Part shown: positions 35,351-45,214 of the stretch, in pieces | How positions within the stretch are numbered: position 1 is the stretch's first letter | Layout: each line of letters starts with the position of its first letter | Assembly: GCA_030765525.1 (NCBI GenBank) | Contig: JAVCCK010000010.1 | Span: 372,001 to 436,000 of the forward strand | DNA from: Candidatus Lernaella stagnicola | Lineage (GTDB): Bacteria > Lernaellota > Lernaellaia > Lernaellales > Lernaellaceae | Length of the DNA stretch: 64,000 nt | Direction: 5' to 3' | Position numbers and translations under genes: made by a program | The notes under the pieces: model-generated | What the model was told of the DNA's origin: nothing | The model's database searches: none | What the model saw: only the letters and a program-made list of their open reading frames with translations

Positions 35351-36661
35351 TTAGAACACCGGATCGATGCCCGCCGTGAAGTGCGCGCCGAGCATTTCGG
35401 CCAGGTATTGGCAGTCGGCCACGGTCGTCGTCTCGCGGATCGAGTGCATCGACAGCATCGGCACGCCCACATCCACCGTCGCGACCCCCAGCCGGGTCGC
35501 GCTGATCGGCCCGATGGTGCTGCCGCAGGGCAGATCGCTGCGATGCACATACTGCTGCAGCGGAATGTCGGCGCCCTCGGCCACCATCGTCAGGTAGGTG
35601 CGAGTGGCCGCGGTGGTCGCATAGCGTTCATTGGCGTTGACTTTGATCGTGGGGCCGCCGCCCAGTTGCGGTTTGAAGTTGGCGTCATGCTGGCCCGCGT
35701 AGTTGGGATGAACCGCGTGCGCGCCGTCGACCGAGACCAGCACCGACCGCGCCACGGTGCGCAGCATGCCTTCACGACCGCCATCGTACCCGAGACACAG
35801 GCGTTCGATGACGGCATCCATCAACGTGGAGCCGGCGCCGCGAAACGTGTTGGAGCCGACCTCTTCGTTATCGAACAAGACGGCGATCCGCGTGGTTGGC
35901 GTTTCATCGTCTTTGGTTTCGATCAACGCCCATATTGCCGCGTGGCAAGAAACCAGATTGTCGATCCCGCGCGCAAAGAGGAAGTCGTCCTCGAGGCCGC
36001 CCAGAGTCGGCGGTTGCGTGTCGACCAAATCCACCATGTAGTCCTGGACCGCTGCCTCGTTAATACCCGCCGCTTCGGCTAGTAGGCAGCGCAGGCTTTG
36101 ATCGTCCATTTCCTGCTTGCGATCCAGGGCGTAGATCGCCGGCAGGTGTTTCTGCTTGTTAACCTTGTATTCCTCGTTGACCTTGCGGTTGAGATGAATC
36201 GCGCAGTTGGCGATGCGCGCCACGGGTCGCTTGAGCGACACCGGAATGTATTGGAGTGGGCCGAAATTCTTGCTGGCCACCAATACGCCGGCCAACGTCA
36301 GGTCGCGGTCGAACCAAGTCGCCAGGATCGGCTCGCCGTACACCTCGACACCGAGCATGCGGTAGCCTTCCTTCGAATACACGCCCCGAGGCTTGACGCG
36401 CAATGCGGGAACATCCGTGTGCGCGCCTACCAGCCGCAACCCCACCTCGGCCGGCGCTTTTTGCCCGACGATGCCCGCGGCCAGGCTGCCGCCGCCACGG
36501 CGTACGAAAAAGGCGTCGCCGGGCTTCAACTCCCACGCGTCCTTCTCGTGCAATTCTCGGAAGCCCGCGCCCTCCAGGCGATGCGCCGCCTCCGCGGCCG
36601 TATGTACGGCGGTCGGCGAATTTTCCAAAAAATGCAACAAATCGTCGGGAAAGAGTTTCAT
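35351..36661 (-). CDS. apeB: M18-family aminopeptidase (aspartyl aminopeptidase-like)
   Basis: 436 residues, the usual length. Metal-site motifs include VGAHTDVPALRVKP (His), the catalytic Glu in LFDNEEVGSNTFRGAGS, and a late His in SMHSIRE. YGEPILATWFDRDLTLAG is another family landmark. Cytoplasmic zinc exopeptidase that removes acidic N-terminal residues. The gene symbol follows the bacterial name for this family. Divergent from the radical SAM gene. Confidence 0.92.
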   Translation of the reverse strand: MKLFPDDLLHFLENSPTAVHTAAEAAHRLEGAGFRELHEKDAWELKPGDAFFVRRGGGSLAAGIVGQKAPAEVGLRLVGAHTDVPALRVKPRGVYSKEGYRMLGVEVYGEPILATWFDRDLTLAGVLVASKNFGPLQYIPVSLKRPVARIANCAIHLNRKVNEEYKVNKQKHLPAIYALDRKQEMDDQSLRCLLAEAAGINEAAVQDYMVDLVDTQPPTLGGLEDDFLFARGIDNLVSCHAAIWALIETKDDETPTTRIAVLFDNEEVGSNTFRGAGSTLMDAVIERLCLGYDGGREGMLRTVARSVLVSVDGAHAVHPNYAGQHDANFKPQLGGGPTIKVNANERYATTAATRTYLTMVAEGADIPLQQYVHRSDLPCGSTIGPISATRLGVATVDVGVPMLSMHSIRETTTVADCQYLAEMLGAHFTAGIDPVF

Positions 36662-36864
36662 GCGCGATCTCCTGTATCGGCGCCGACGCTCTCGTCCTCG
36701 CGGTACACCCGCGCCGCTACCGACAAAATCAACTCCGTGGTCGAGGCCAACCCCGCCCTCAAACTACGACCGGAAACCAATGAGAATCCACCTTACCCAA
36801 CCGCAGCCCGGCGGGCAAGACAGCGCCCGTGACGAAGGACGGCATTCGGTGTTATCTTTGGCCG

Positions 36865-37944
36865 ATGAGTTACGCCCTCGCCCGCTTCCGCGCGATCCGT
36901 CACGTAGCGACCGCCAACGCAGCCGCATGCGTGGGCCGCGCTCCATGGCCCCGCGCCGCGCACCTGGTGCCCACATGGCGCTGCAACCTCCGATGCCGCG
37001 TGTGCACGGTGTGGAAACGCGCCGGCGACCAGCCCGACCTACCCCTGGCCGACATGCTGCAAATCGTGCGACGCCTGCGCTGCCTGGATATCGTCAAAGT
37101 TATCGGCGGCGAGCCTTTCATGTACGAGGAATTCGCCGCGGTAGGGCATGCTATTCGGAAAGAAATCGACCCCTACATCTTTCAGATCATCAGCAACGGC
37201 ACACTCACTGAGCGCATCGTCGACTTTGTACGCGGGATTGCGTGGCCAGGGCTGCACCTTCGGCTTTCAGTCGACGGCCTGGCGGCGCGGCATGCCGATA
37301 TGCGCGTCGGGCAGGATGACGGTTTCGAACGAGTCATGAACACGCTGGAGTCGTGCGCACGGCTGCGTCGCGAAAAGAACTTCGTTCTGGGCGTCAATTT
37401 CAACCTGACGACCCGCAGCGCGCCGGACCTGCCGGAGATGGCGCGGCGGTGCGAAGAACTTGGCGTCGATCTTATTCCCGGCATCCCGGTCAGCCCCTTC
37501 CTGGAAGACGTCGACATTGAAGCCGCCGAACATCGCGTGCTGGAAATCGAAGACCCGGAAGTCGTGCGCGAGGCCCTGGTGCGCGCGGCTTACGGCTCCA
37601 AGAAAGGCGTCACGGGCTTCGGCAAGCGCTTTCTCGCGCTGGCCAACGACCGCATCTTCACGCGCCTGCTGGCCGGTGGGGCGGCACAGCCCTTTGGTTG
37701 CCGCGAAATGCGCAGCATGATCTACGTTTTTCCGCAGGGGGATATCGTGCTGTGCGGCCTGCGCCACTTGAAGCTGGGTAATCTGGTGGAGCACGATCTG
37801 CCGACCCTATGGCGCTCACCCCGCGCCGAGGAATTGCGGCGTGCCGCGGATACCTGCCCGGGCTGCAACCAAGCGGCCATCGAGATCGTCAGCCGCCTAT
37901 ACGGTTTTTGCCCCGCCGTTCGCGCTCGTCGCTTGAATAAGTAA
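36865..37944 (+). CDS. Radical SAM protein with SPASM-like C-terminus
   Basis: About 359 residues from ATG 36865; a GTG 36 bases upstream is possible. The 4Fe-4S motif CNLRCRVC (Cys40, Cys44, Cys47) starts the TIM-barrel domain. VIGGEPF is the SAM-binding GGE region. The C-terminal part has LCGLRHLKLGNLVEHDLPTLW and further cysteines (TCPGC, FCP), as in SPASM domains that hold auxiliary clusters. Such enzymes modify peptides or act in lipid and sugar pathways. No precursor peptide was found next door; neighbours are GT-C proteins on the other strand. Confidence 0.85.
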   Translation: MSYALARFRAIRHVATANAAACVGRAPWPRAAHLVPTWRCNLRCRVCTVWKRAGDQPDLPLADMLQIVRRLRCLDIVKVIGGEPFMYEEFAAVGHAIRKEIDPYIFQIISNGTLTERIVDFVRGIAWPGLHLRLSVDGLAARHADMRVGQDDGFERVMNTLESCARLRREKNFVLGVNFNLTTRSAPDLPEMARRCEELGVDLIPGIPVSPFLEDVDIEAAEHRVLEIEDPEVVREALVRAAYGSKKGVTGFGKRFLALANDRIFTRLLAGGAAQPFGCREMRSMIYVFPQGDIVLCGLRHLKLGNLVEHDLPTLWRSPRAEELRRAADTCPGCNQAAIEIVSRLYGFCPAVRARRLNK

Positions 37945-37954
37945 GTCGCTCGAT

Positions 37955-39832
37955 CTAGCGGATGCGCAATGTTGTTGCGTCGCTTTTGGGCGTTAGTGCA
38001 ATGAAGGGCCACACCGCCCCGAGTACTTTTTCTTCGCCGACCTCGGAGCCGTCGGTCGCCGCCAGCCCCGGCACAGCATGGAACTTCACGACGACCTTGC
38101 CGTCGGCGTCCGGTTTCAGATTGCTAAGCCGCAGCTCGCCGAAATCCCATGTGAGGGTTCCCTCGCCGCGCACGAAATAGTCACCGGCCGGGTGATAGCC
38201 GAAGGCGACGTGGCCGTCTTGCGACCACTGCTCGGCGAGGAACTCCGCGAAACGCCCGCGGCACGCCGCCAGCGCATGGGGAGAGTGGGCGACGATCAAC
38301 CTCACCTGATACGCATCGAGATAGTGCCGAAATTCCGCCACGCCGACTTTCTCGATGGGTCGTTCGCCCAGGCGTCCGGCCGTGAAATTCACGAGGTTGT
38401 ATTTGATGAAGTAGTTCGGATAGTGCCCCGACAAAAACGGCTTGCCGGTCGCCCGCGGCAATATCAGGTGGCCGTACAGCGCCGTGTTATCCGGCAACGG
38501 GTCGCGCGCGGCATAGAAAAGATTCCACGTCTCGAACATCACGCGGCCCGCGCCCGTATCGGTCTCGGCAATACGTTCGGCCAGCCTTCGCCATAGGCCG
38601 GTGTCGGCTTGAATGCGCTCGGGGGATATCGTCGGCGCCGCTGTGTTGCGCAGCCACGCGATCGGCGCACCGAATAACGCCAGCACCACGAGCACCGCCA
38701 CCACCCGCGTGGTCGAGGCGCGCCGCGTGAGGTGCCCAACGGCCCACGCCGCGCCGACCACCGCCATGATTTCGGCGAGCAACACGTACACGCACGGATC
38801 GAAAATGAACAATCCGGGGACCAACGAGCCGAAGTACGCCAACGCGAAAATCACGGCCCACGCCGCGCCCCAAGCCGCCGCCAACCGGGGCCGGGTGCGG
38901 TAACTCACGACAAGGCCGTACACGCCTGCCCCATATAGAATCCATCGAAAAGCAAGCGTTACCCAACCGGTGGGTCGCTGCGCCGCGCCGATCGCCGCGT
39001 GCGGATCGATGAAATCCTTGACGACCGCCAGCACATCGGCGTTGACCCAATGCGAAGTTTCGGCGCGAAACATCGTCTCGCCGACGAAACGGAAGAACGG
39101 CACAAGCCAAAACGCGTTCACGGCCAGCGTCACGAAAGCCACCGCCGCCAGCGCGGCATAACGCCGGGCGGGCGCTCGACCCAAGTACACCACGGCCATC
39201 ACGACGCCCGGCAGCGCAAACGTCACGACGCTGATTTTGTGCACCAACAACGCCACGACCGCCGCCATGCCCAGGGCCATCAGGCGGCGCGCGCCGCCGC
39301 GTTCCAGGTAACCGGCGAGCAAGGCAAGGCCGAGCAGCGAAAGGTGCATTTCGACGACCGCGGTCGTCATGCCGCTGTGGAACAGCAACGCGCCCAACGC
39401 CCCTTGGAACAAGGTTACGCCGAGGATTCCCGCCGCCGCGCCGATCCACGGCCGTTCCGGCCCGGCTGTCGCGAAGCCCGCCGCGACCAGCGCCAGCGGA
39501 ATCAACAACCACAGCAGCAAGATGCTCAAACGCAGCGCAGTATCCGGTGAGCCGGGAAAAAACACGGCGAAGATTTGCGAAACCAGATAGCTGTGCCATG
39601 TGAAGGCGTCGGGATAGCCGCCGAGCAAAAACGGATCGTAACCCCACACCCGACCGGTATTGGCGACGAAACCCGCCGCCGCGTGCACCGCGTAGGTTTG
39701 GACGGCGAAATCGACGTACAAACGGGACCCGGCCGCGGTTGGATCCAGCGCCGTACGCTCGCCGGGTGCGGTCACGAGCAGCAAATAGAAACAAATCGCC
39801 ACGCACGCAAGTAGGACGGCCCAGTGTTTCAT
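37955..39832 (-). CDS. Polytopic GT-C-like membrane protein (paralogue A)
   Basis: 625 residues; its ATG overlaps the radical SAM stop (ATGA). About eleven membrane segments, first at 4-20. The first loop holds YVDFAVQTYAVH and VWGYDPFLLGGYPDAF, which is closely matched by the gene at 43295. The last ~150 residues form a soluble domain with RLIVAHSPHALAACRGRF. YfhO/GT-C-type architecture. Likely transfers a lipid-linked sugar in the envelope. Part of a leftward cluster from 45990 to 37955. Confidence 0.75.
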   Translation of the reverse strand: MKHWAVLLACVAICFYLLLVTAPGERTALDPTAAGSRLYVDFAVQTYAVHAAAGFVANTGRVWGYDPFLLGGYPDAFTWHSYLVSQIFAVFFPGSPDTALRLSILLLWLLIPLALVAAGFATAGPERPWIGAAAGILGVTLFQGALGALLFHSGMTTAVVEMHLSLLGLALLAGYLERGGARRLMALGMAAVVALLVHKISVVTFALPGVVMAVVYLGRAPARRYAALAAVAFVTLAVNAFWLVPFFRFVGETMFRAETSHWVNADVLAVVKDFIDPHAAIGAAQRPTGWVTLAFRWILYGAGVYGLVVSYRTRPRLAAAWGAAWAVIFALAYFGSLVPGLFIFDPCVYVLLAEIMAVVGAAWAVGHLTRRASTTRVVAVLVVLALFGAPIAWLRNTAAPTISPERIQADTGLWRRLAERIAETDTGAGRVMFETWNLFYAARDPLPDNTALYGHLILPRATGKPFLSGHYPNYFIKYNLVNFTAGRLGERPIEKVGVAEFRHYLDAYQVRLIVAHSPHALAACRGRFAEFLAEQWSQDGHVAFGYHPAGDYFVRGEGTLTWDFGELRLSNLKPDADGKVVVKFHAVPGLAATDGSEVGEEKVLGAVWPFIALTPKSDATTLRIR

Positions 39833-41250
39833 GCCCCCCACCTTTTGCGCAGTGGATCCAGCACGAATTTGGAAAGGAAGTACGAGACGTCGCGCCACAA
39901 CGTGCCGCGTCGCAGGCCGATACGCAGCCTGTCGAGCCAATACGCGGGCCGAAAATAGAATCGCCGGTAGAAACGCCGATACGCCGAGACGATTTCCGTT
40001 TCCGACAACGTCGGATGCCGAAAGAGCAAGCGCCCGACGAAATGAAAGTGGAAATCGTCCCAGTTACCCGAAACGATACGGTGTTCATCGTTCCATTGTT
40101 CGTAAAGCCGGCTGCCCGGGGTTGGAATGGTGATGGAGGCGCGGGCGAAATCGCAAGGCAACTCGCACGCCAAGCGGTTTGTGGCCTCCATGCTCGCCAC
40201 GGTTTCGCCGGGCAATCCGAACATAAACAGGGCAATGGTTTCGATTTCGTACTTACGGGCCAGGGAGAATGCGCGCCGCACCTGGTCGAGCCGCGTGCCT
40301 TTGCCTACAGCGTCTAAAACCGCTTGATCGCCCGACTCAACGCCGAAGCGGATACGGTAGCAGCCGGCCCGCGCCGCCAGTTCCAGGAATTCCTCGTCGG
40401 CCCGGTCGACGCGAATCCCGTTGTAGAGTTCCCATGGGAAGCGCCGGCCGCTGGTGAGGATAAGTTCACAGATGCGTTTCGCGCGATCCAAGTCAGTCGA
40501 GAAACCGTCGTCCTGGAAGTGGATTTCCTGGAAACCCATGTCTAAAAAGTGAATGATTTCGCTCACCACGCGCTCGGCGCTTTTCGCGCGCCAGCGGCGG
40601 CCGAATACCAGGCGGCTGCTGCAAAACGAGCAGTCAAAGGGGCAACCGCGGCTGCTTTCGGCCATGGCGATGCGTTCCGAGCGCCAAAGCCACTGCCGCC
40701 CGTTATAGCGCTCGAGGTCGAACAGCTCATACGCCGGGAAATTGAGCGCGTCCAGGTTGTCGATGAGTTCTCGCGGATTCGTGCGAATAAATCTCTTGCC
40801 CCGCCGGTACGCCACACCCGGCACATCGGAGGGTTTTCGCCCGGCCAGCAGATCCCGCAGCGTTTGCTCGCCCTCGCCCATTACCACGATATCAAACGGC
40901 GAATCGAGAAAAGCCGCCTCGGTATCCACCTGGGCGTGCACGCCGCCGAGTAACAGCCGGGCGTGCGGCGCCGTTTCGCGGGCCACGCGGGCCAATGCCA
41001 GAGCCGGCTTGAAGGTGAACGTAAAGGCCGAGAACCCGATGAAGTCCGGTTGGAAACGGCTGATTACGCGCCGCATTTCCCCGCTCGGATCGGCCTCCAT
41101 GCGCAAGTCGGCAATCCGCACGTCGTGGCCGTCTTCCCGCGCCGCCCCGGCAAGCATTGCCATGGTCAACGAAGGACAGGCCGGGGCCGCCACAACCGCT
41201 TCGCGATACACGTCAAAGGGCGGCGGCGGATCAATCAGCAACAAACGCAT
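39829..41250 (-). CDS. Radical SAM protein with B12-binding-like N-terminal domain
   Basis: 473 residues. N-terminal Rossmann-like domain (1-160) with LLIDPPPPFD and LLLGGVHAQVD; the DxHxxG base-off motif is not seen. The radical SAM motif CPFDCSFC is at Cys203, Cys207 and Cys210, followed by QEIHFQDDGFSTD and RIRFGVESGD. This class covers methyltransferases and ring-forming enzymes, including HpnJ-like and Bchl-type members. Its coupling to a GT-C gene suggests modification of an isoprenoid, lipid or glycan rather than a peptide (inference). Confidence 0.87.
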   Translation of the reverse strand: MRLLLIDPPPPFDVYREAVVAAPACPSLTMAMLAGAAREDGHDVRIADLRMEADPSGEMRRVISRFQPDFIGFSAFTFTFKPALALARVARETAPHARLLLGGVHAQVDTEAAFLDSPFDIVVMGEGEQTLRDLLAGRKPSDVPGVAYRRGKRFIRTNPRELIDNLDALNFPAYELFDLERYNGRQWLWRSERIAMAESSRGCPFDCSFCSSRLVFGRRWRAKSAERVVSEIIHFLDMGFQEIHFQDDGFSTDLDRAKRICELILTSGRRFPWELYNGIRVDRADEEFLELAARAGCYRIRFGVESGDQAVLDAVGKGTRLDQVRRAFSLARKYEIETIALFMFGLPGETVASMEATNRLACELPCDFARASITIPTPGSRLYEQWNDEHRIVSGNWDDFHFHFVGRLLFRHPTLSETEIVSAYRRFYRRFYFRPAYWLDRLRIGLRRGTLWRDVSYFLSKFVLDPLRKRWGA

Positions 41251-41725
41251 GCGCGCGGACTCCTGAAGCGGTGGACAAACGATCTATAGAAAAGCACACC
41301 TTGTCCTTTTTGGCGACCGCAAAATGTAGGGAATGGACTCCCGTGGTCCTCGACCACGCCTTTCTCGGGTTTTCTACTTTAAGTTCCCCTGTTATGTGAC
41401 TAATTTATAATAGAAAAGTTGAACCCTTTGTTGTGTCTAGTAAAGTCGACCATCTTTTTCCCGTTGTTTTTCGAGTACTTATTTATATTCACCATCTACT
41501 TTAACTTTTTTTTGTAAATGTATGAAAAATTGCTTGATTTCCGTTTTTCGCCGTGGTAGATCATTCGCGGAGAAAGCGGGAAGGTTAATCGGCCTAAAAA
41601 CGTGACGGGGTAAGCCGCGATGATGGTCAGGCACGGTCACGAATCCCATGAGCGGACATCGGAAACTAACGTCCGCCTTTGACATTTAGCCCCCAAGCCC
41701 GGCTTCTGCTGGGACCCCATATCGT
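41251..41725. other. AT-rich intergenic region, possible small RNA
   Basis: About 475 bases of markedly lower GC than any other stretch nearby, upstream of the leftward radical SAM gene. It contains a gcggac/gtccgc stem at 41652-41676 and the sequence ggtcaggcac near 41631, similar to the repeat at 16941 and 17076. No convincing coding frame (a 68-residue leftward frame lacks a ribosome site). The strong plus-strand terminator just downstream suggests an unannotated rightward RNA. Confidence 0.4.
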
Positions 41726-41782
41726 TCCGGCGTCGTGTGTGCCGCATTCCATTCAAAAAACGGCGCCGGACTTTCTTTTTTT
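41726..41782 (+). terminator. Terminator-like hairpin reading rightward with no known gene upstream
   Basis: Ten paired bases, TCCGGCGTCG with CGGCGCCGGA (one G-T pair), enclose a 25-base loop and are followed by CTTTCTTTTTTT. The nearest rightward gene ends more than 3.7 kb upstream, so it probably ends a small RNA or is a relic. Confidence 0.55.
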
Positions 41783-41785
41783 AAA

Positions 41786-43291
41786 TCAGTGGGTTGGCTC
41801 AAACTGAAGCAGTGTGGTCCGCACGCCGATCGGCACCTGCCGCTGCCAAAACGTCCATGGGCCGAGCGCCCGCAAATCGGGTGCCGCCGCTAGGTGGTGC
41901 GGGTCGATGACATCCCCCGCCAGCGGCGTGTAGACCTGCGTATTGTCCGCCAAAATCTTCACGCTGCCCCGCTGCCGCAACCGCGATAGCGATTTCTCAA
42001 CCAGCCGCTTGTGCCGCAAAGCGCCGTAAAAATCGTTCAACAGCACGAAATCCCCCGCTGCAACCTCGTCGAGGTCGTCCAGCGTTTTCAGGTCGCGGCC
42101 CGCCCAGTAGGGCGTGAGATAGGGATCGTCCGACCAACACCGCGCCGCCGGCGGGACAATCTCGGCAACCGCCCGGCCGTCCAATACGGTTTCGGCCCAG
42201 TGATCCCGCTCGGCCCCCAGCCATTGCGGAGCCACGTAAAGCGACGCCGCCAGCGCGAGGATCGCCATACCCCAACGCAGCCACCGCACGGGGGGCAAAC
42301 CCGCCCACCCCAGGGCCGCGGGGACGATGATAAAGGGCGCCAGCGTCACCAGGTAGCGGGCGATCCAGTTGTACCCCACGGCGATTGTGGCAAGGTGCGC
42401 AACCAGAAGATATGAGAACAGAAACGCCAGCGGTCGCGTGCTGCGTTCACGGAAAAGGATGTAGTAACCAAATGCGGTCAACGCCGCCACCGGCCACATG
42501 AATACCGAAGGCAGCGCCGCCAGCGACAGTCCGAACCACACCGGGAATTGGCGTAGCATCATGCCCGAAAACAAATCCCGATAATCGCCGACACGGTCCG
42601 GGCTGTGGGTCACCATCCATGCCAGCGCCAGCAAAAGGGGAATCAACGCCGGAAAAACCAGCCACCATTCGCGCCGCGTTTTTTTGCGCAGGTGGGCGAC
42701 CCACAACCAAACAAGGGCGGGAAGCAGGACCACCGCCTCATATTTTACGCAGGCCGCGATGCCTGCGAGGGCCGTCGCCCAGGCCAATTCTCGAGCGCGT
42801 CGCGCGCCGCCGAGATAATCGATCGCAAAGACCAACGAACCGCTGTAGACCAGCAAATAGAGGGTTTCCGGCCGGACCCGCGTATCCCAAAACACCGCCA
42901 GCGGCGCCGTGGCCATCAGTAGCGCGGCAAGCAGGTCCGCGCCCGGCTCCCGAGTCACCCGGCGGACGATCAGCCCGAGTACGACCGCGAGGCCGCCGGC
43001 CGACAGGGCGCTGACAACCCGCCCCGCAAACAACGGGTCGTCGAAGAGGCGCCCGACCAGTGAGTTGAGCAGCGGGTAGAACGGCGGCCAATACCCCGCG
43101 ACTTTGGGCATGAGCGTCTCGTACCAATCGGGCACGACGGCGTGTAGCAGATCCGGCCGCCAAAACAATACGCCCAACCCCAGGCCGTCGGGTTCCAGCC
43201 CCAGCGGTGTGTATGCGATATAAAGGCCCAGACGCCAGAGTACGGCGACGGCGAAAACCAACAACCAGTGCCGGTTCGTCAAGTGACGCAT
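41786..43291 (-). CDS. GT-C glycosyltransferase, PMT_2/ArnT-like
   Basis: 501 residues with about ten membrane segments. An early loop carries EPDGLGLGVL, the acidic motif position of PMT-type enzymes. WPPFYPLLNSLVGRLFDDPLFAGRVVSALSAG and FWDTRVRPETLYLL are typical of dolichyl/undecaprenyl-phosphate-sugar transferases. The C-terminus is a short soluble domain. Starts 4 bp after the previous gene's stop, so it is in an operon with the GT2 and paralogue B genes. Confidence 0.8.
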   Translation of the reverse strand: MRHLTNRHWLLVFAVAVLWRLGLYIAYTPLGLEPDGLGLGVLFWRPDLLHAVVPDWYETLMPKVAGYWPPFYPLLNSLVGRLFDDPLFAGRVVSALSAGGLAVVLGLIVRRVTREPGADLLAALLMATAPLAVFWDTRVRPETLYLLVYSGSLVFAIDYLGGARRARELAWATALAGIAACVKYEAVVLLPALVWLWVAHLRKKTRREWWLVFPALIPLLLALAWMVTHSPDRVGDYRDLFSGMMLRQFPVWFGLSLAALPSVFMWPVAALTAFGYYILFRERSTRPLAFLFSYLLVAHLATIAVGYNWIARYLVTLAPFIIVPAALGWAGLPPVRWLRWGMAILALAASLYVAPQWLGAERDHWAETVLDGRAVAEIVPPAARCWSDDPYLTPYWAGRDLKTLDDLDEVAAGDFVLLNDFYGALRHKRLVEKSLSRLRQRGSVKILADNTQVYTPLAGDVIDPHHLAAAPDLRALGPWTFWQRQVPIGVRTTLLQFEPTH

Positions 43292-43294
43292 CGG

Positions 43295-45214
43295 CTAGAA
43301 CACCCCTCCCTTGAAGGTGCAAACAACATGCGATTGCACTTCTCGCAATGCCAGCAACGGCACCGGATCACGCTGAGCGCCGGGGTCGGTGAGCGTAACG
43401 CCCGTTGCGGTGGCGTAGGCCGGGGCGGCATCGGCTCCCCGGCAAACCAGATCCGGCACATAATGAAACGACACCACGGCCACGCCGTCCTCGCCGGCGA
43501 CATCGATGAACTCGAGTTCATCGTAGAACCACGATTCGAGCTTGCCCGCGCCGCGCAAAAAGTAACCCGCGGGTTGTTTGACGCGCCACCCGGCAAAACC
43601 CTCTGGGGCGGAAACCGCCTCGACCGTGTCCGTGAAGCGGCGCAACGCCCGCGCGGCTTCGGCAGACCATGTCAGTAAATATTCCACATTATAAAGACGA
43701 ATTTGTTGCGCGAATTCCGCTTCATTCCATTTATCGACCGCCTTGCCCTGCCACACCGCGCTGAAAAAGTTCGCGTGGTTGAAGTCGAGAAAGATCCCCG
43801 AGTAATGCCCGCCGAGCAGCGGTCGCCGCGTGCGGGTCGGCAACTTGATCGCCACACGGGCGAACTGTTCATTCCACGGCGGCTTGAGGGGGTAGAACGA
43901 GCTGAATGTCTCCACGTGCACCCGGCCCTTACCCGGCAGGCTGTCGATCCAGCCGGCCATGGCCTCCAACTGGGGCGCCGGCCGGGAATCGATCGGTTGC
44001 TGAAGAAAATGCCGGCTCGATGAGGGCAGCACGCCCGCCACGACAAGTAAGGCTAGAAGCAGCGCCGCCGCCCTACCCGGCCCTACGCGCCGCACCAGCC
44101 AAGCCGTCGCCGGAAGAGTCAAAAATAAGAAGAAGAGAGGCACATAGCGGCTGGGATCAAACGGCCTCAGCGCTTCCACGAAGCTCGCACCGTAGGCAAA
44201 CAAGCCGATGGCGGCGGTCATCGCCGCATAACCAATCCATCTCGGCCATGTATGCCGTGATTTCCAGGCCGCCCACAAGGCACCGATCAGTACGAGGTTG
44301 CGAAACAGCAAATCGCCCCACCACTCCTGGCGATGCAGCACGCCGATTTTCGCCGAAGGATTCGTCAGGTCACGGAGGAGCGCCAACGGATCCTGATTCG
44401 ACCAGTAGCTGATCGCCGGATCAAACGTCGCGTGCGACATGTATTGCAGCATCGGAGAAATCCAGAACCAGTTGGCCGCCAACGCCAAAGCGGCGCACCC
44501 GCCGAGAAACAACCCGATCCTTAGCGTCAGTTTTCGCCCGTGCGATGCCACGAGAAACAGAGCCGGAAAGGCAAAGGAAATCGCCGCCGTCTTATGCACG
44601 AAAAGCAGCAACGGCGCCAGCAGCAGCAATGCCCACGCCCGGCGCGACGGTCGTCGCAACTCGGCCATTACGCCGAGAGCCGCAAACGACAAGGGAAACA
44701 CCAAAAAGCCGGTCGTCATGCCCACCGCCCAATAGGCAAACGCCATCGACGCGCGAAACCATAACACTCCGGCCAGCGCACCCACGAGCGATGCGCGACG
44801 CGAAAAACCGAAACCGCGCCAAGCGATGTAGCAAAGCCAGGGAACCACAAAAGCGGAACCGACTACGGCAAGCTTGAGCACCATGCCGACCGGCAGGCTT
44901 GAGAAGAAAATCGTCAGCCACTGCAGGAAGACGTTGCTGTTCCACACAAAGGTCTGCACATGGCCGGCGAGAAAAAAGGGATCGTAACCCCACAAGCGCC
45001 CGGCGGCGGCATGCGTTTGCCGGGCCACAAAGCACTGGTAGTCCAGGACGCAATAGTCAAAGGCGTCGAATCCCGCCGCCGATAAAAACGCGTCGAAGGG
45101 GCGAAAGACGCCCAGGGCCAATACGGTATGTACGACCGCGAGAAGCAACAACAATCCGGCTGCCGTGGCGCGGTTGGTCTCCTCGCGGCTTTGACGGGGT
45201 CCGCCGCGATCCAT
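43295..45214 (-). CDS. Polytopic GT-C-like membrane protein (paralogue B)
   Basis: 639 residues; ATG overlaps the GT2 stop (TGATG). Homologous to the protein at 37955-39832: the first loop reads YCVLDYQCFVARQ and RLWGYDPFFLAGHVQTFVWN, followed by the same pattern of membrane segments and a soluble C-terminal domain with YLLTWSAEAARALRRF and GYFLRGAGKLESW. Function inferred as envelope glycosyl transfer. It presumably uses the lipid-linked sugar made by the adjacent GT2 enzyme. Confidence 0.77.
   Translation of the reverse strand: MDRGGPRQSREETNRATAAGLLLLLAVVHTVLALGVFRPFDAFLSAAGFDAFDYCVLDYQCFVARQTHAAAGRLWGYDPFFLAGHVQTFVWNSNVFLQWLTIFFSSLPVGMVLKLAVVGSAFVVPWLCYIAWRGFGFSRRASLVGALAGVLWFRASMAFAYWAVGMTTGFLVFPLSFAALGVMAELRRPSRRAWALLLLAPLLLFVHKTAAISFAFPALFLVASHGRKLTLRIGLFLGGCAALALAANWFWISPMLQYMSHATFDPAISYWSNQDPLALLRDLTNPSAKIGVLHRQEWWGDLLFRNLVLIGALWAAWKSRHTWPRWIGYAAMTAAIGLFAYGASFVEALRPFDPSRYVPLFFLFLTLPATAWLVRRVGPGRAAALLLALLVVAGVLPSSSRHFLQQPIDSRPAPQLEAMAGWIDSLPGKGRVHVETFSSFYPLKPPWNEQFARVAIKLPTRTRRPLLGGHYSGIFLDFNHANFFSAVWQGKAVDKWNEAEFAQQIRLYNVEYLLTWSAEAARALRRFTDTVEAVSAPEGFAGWRVKQPAGYFLRGAGKLESWFYDELEFIDVAGEDGVAVVSFHYVPDLVCRGADAAPAYATATGVTLTDPGAQRDPVPLLALREVQSHVVCTFKGGVF

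Noticed and set aside
41479-41685. Leftward 68-residue frame in the AT-rich island
   Set aside because: No ribosome site, no recognised family, and it overlaps inverted repeats; treated as non-coding.
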